Positions 63,012 to 64,000 of a stretch of 64,000 nt of DNA are shown here, piece by piece (position 1 is the stretch's first letter; every line of letters begins with the position of its first letter). The notes under the pieces are model-generated. The model saw only the letters and a program-made list of their open reading frames with translations. It was not told the origin of the DNA and did no database searches. Both the position numbers and the translations under genes were made by a program. The stretch lies in NCBI GenBank assembly GCA_030266015.1, contig JAJDHD010000007.1:1-64000 (forward strand), given 5' to 3'. This DNA comes from Christensenellaceae bacterium OttesenSCG-928-K19. Its GTDB lineage: Bacteria; Bacillota; Clostridia; Christensenellales; Christensenellaceae.

Positions 63012-64000
63012 TCAAGTGACAGTTGGTGACGGCAATGACGGTTTTTTCTCTATAGCGGAATAACCGTCACAGCTGTCACAACCGTCACCGATTTTCGGCG
63101 GCATGCTTTTGTCCGCTACCCGCTCCAGCTTGATAAGCCTTGCCTTGCTTGTGCGGTTGAAAGAATAATGGATACCCGATTCAGCGAGGAATGTGGTGTG
63201 GTATTGATTGAGTAGCTTTGTCACCGTGTTTGGCGGAGTATTCACATCATCTAACGCTTGCAATAACCCGGACGCACTTCCGCTCCAGTTTCCGTGTTCC
63301 TGCAATAATTCAACTACCCGGAAAAGAAAAGCGGGCGTTTCCCTGCGCCGTATTTCCTCCGACCTCTCGCAGGATACAAACTGCCAGATACAGTCATCAA
63401 ATTTTAGCGTCAGTTCCTGATACTCCACATCCCTGCCAGTAATATGCAGCTTGGCGGTGTTGTCAGCGCGCCCGGCGCGTTCCAGCACATACGTACCATC
63501 CACCGCGCCGGTCAGCCCGGTTGTGCCTGAAATCTTGTGCAGCGGGTCGCTGTCGTCCATTTTGCGCAGATGATGCACCAATACGAGCGCCAGCCGGTGT
63601 TTATCCGCAACCTGCTTTAGCACGCCAATATCGCGGTAATCACTTGCATATGCGCTGTTATCGGATGATAACCCGCGAATGCGCTGCAATGTATCGATCA
63701 CCACCAATCCCGTATCCGGATGACTGGAAAGAAAATCTTCAATCTGTGCCATCAGGCCATTCGTAATGTTCTGGGCGGCAACAGCAAAGTGTAGGGCAGG
63801 CGGCGCAGCATCTGTAATATGAAACAGGCGCGATTGCACACGGCTGATGTTGTCCTCCAGGCATAGGTAAAGTACCTGACATTTTCTCGTCTGGTATTCC
63901 CATAGTGGCTCGCCTTGTGATACTTTCAGGCATAACCACAGCATAAGCCAGCTTTTTCCCACCTTTGGACTACCGCAGAACAGATGAAGCCCCGGTGGGA
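63012..64000 (-). CDS. RepA-like AAA ATPase (partial)
   Basis: The gene runs off the right edge; about 329 codons are visible. Near the edge is Walker A GSPKVGKSW, then the Walker B VVIDTLQRI, the LVLVHHLRK segment and a C-terminal winged-helix-like region. It matches the AAA_25/RepA family of hexameric helicases on plasmids and mobilizable elements. The C-terminal codons hold TGAC(A/G)G repeats, giving GDGCDSCDGY and a short tail. It probably supports replication of the excised element. Confidence 0.82.
   Translation of the reverse strand, partial: PPGLHLFCGSPKVGKSWLMLWLCLKVSQGEPLWEYQTRKCQVLYLCLEDNISRVQSRLFHITDAAPPALHFAVAAQNITNGLMAQIEDFLSSHPDTGLVVIDTLQRIRGLSSDNSAYASDYRDIGVLKQVADKHRLALVLVHHLRKMDDSDPLHKISGTTGLTGAVDGTYVLERAGRADNTAKLHITGRDVEYQELTLKFDDCIWQFVSCERSEEIRRRETPAFLFRVVELLQEHGNWSGSASGLLQALDDVNTPPNTVTKLLNQYHTTFLAESGIHYSFNRTSKARLIKLERVADKSMPPKIGDGCDSCDGYSAIEKKPSLPSPTVT
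63017..63087. repeat. Iteron-like array of TGAC(A/G)G
   Basis: Three copies on the plus strand (63017, 63027, 63036) face three on the minus strand (CCGTCA at 63064, CTGTCA at 63073, CCGTCA at 63082), with 9-10 base spacing and a 22-base centre. The array covers the last codons of the RepA-like gene. Confidence 0.65.

Larger units (their letters stand above)
58962..64000. mobile_element. Integrative mobilizable element, left part
   Basis: Bounded on the left by the tRNA-Pro 3' half. It carries a MunI-like restriction-modification system, a relaxase, MobC, a Mob membrane protein, an oriT-like repeat cluster and a RepA-like ATPase. No conjugation (type IV secretion) genes are visible, and the integrase should be in the unseen right part. 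The restriction-modification part (59,200-61,250) is far more AT-rich than the mobilization part, which suggests a cassette. Confidence 0.75.

Noticed and set aside
1-64000. CRISPR arrays and insertion sequences
   Set aside because: No regularly spaced repeats of CRISPR type and no transposase-like frame were seen.

Overview
The window looks like a chromosome segment of an anaerobic member of the Clostridia (Bacillota) with roughly balanced GC. Evidence: the YybS - GdpP - L9 - replicative helicase block, the TilS - Hpt - FtsH block, AGGAGG-type ribosome binding sites, frequent TTG/GTG starts, consensus sigma-A promoters, an encapsulin with ferritin-like cargo, and a large Cna-B type surface protein. 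A placement near Christensenellales is only a guess. The right-hand 5 kb (from 58,962) is the left part of an integrative mobilizable element.

Layout. 1-500: a broken small membrane protein, a terminator, tRNA-Val and a lone 5' half of another tRNA behind an intact promoter. 500-3,400: VOC protein, cysteine synthase and a gene-poor AT-rich stretch. 3,400-10,050: two GGDEF proteins (one degenerate), a SprA-like HExxH protein, a substrate-binding lipoprotein and a HEAT-like protein. 10,200-22,800: TetR regulator with a palindrome on its own promoter, citrate synthase, nucleotide-kinase-like protein, PutP, IspE, an RNA-modification/aldehyde dehydrogenase cluster, a membrane XRE regulator, a VOC gene with an in-frame amber codon, and small lipo- and membrane proteins. 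23,000-28,400: GNAT, DnaB helicase, L9, GdpP, YybS. 28,500-32,700: encapsulin plus cargo, then a PHP protein and rhamnulokinase. 33,400-41,400: a MacB-like ABC system with a secreted middle protein, an M20 peptidase and an Lsa-like ABC-F protein behind an attenuator leader. 41,500-50,900: cold-shock protein, TilS, Hpt, FtsH, PHP exonuclease, GH5 lipoprotein and a PAS/HD-GYP protein. 51,200-58,900: a 1,729-residue sortase-type adhesin, a MATE exporter behind a leader-peptide attenuator, and a zinc-ribbon protein with a double-glycine leader.

58,962-64,000: a tRNA-Pro 3' half (the attachment-site copy), repeat clusters, a MunI-like restriction-modification system, a relaxase, MobC and a membrane Mob protein overlapping the relaxase gene, an oriT-like inverted-repeat cluster, an iteron-like array and a RepA-like ATPase cut by the window end.

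The most interesting observation is that two unrelated transporter/antibiotic-type genes (ABC-F at 39,115-40,596 and MATE at 57,008-58,354) each sit behind a promoter, short upstream reading frame(s), an intrinsic terminator and a competing antiterminator pairing. That is the layout expected for ribosome-mediated attenuation. The MATE leader, with a 14-codon peptide preceded by a ribosome binding site, is the more striking one.
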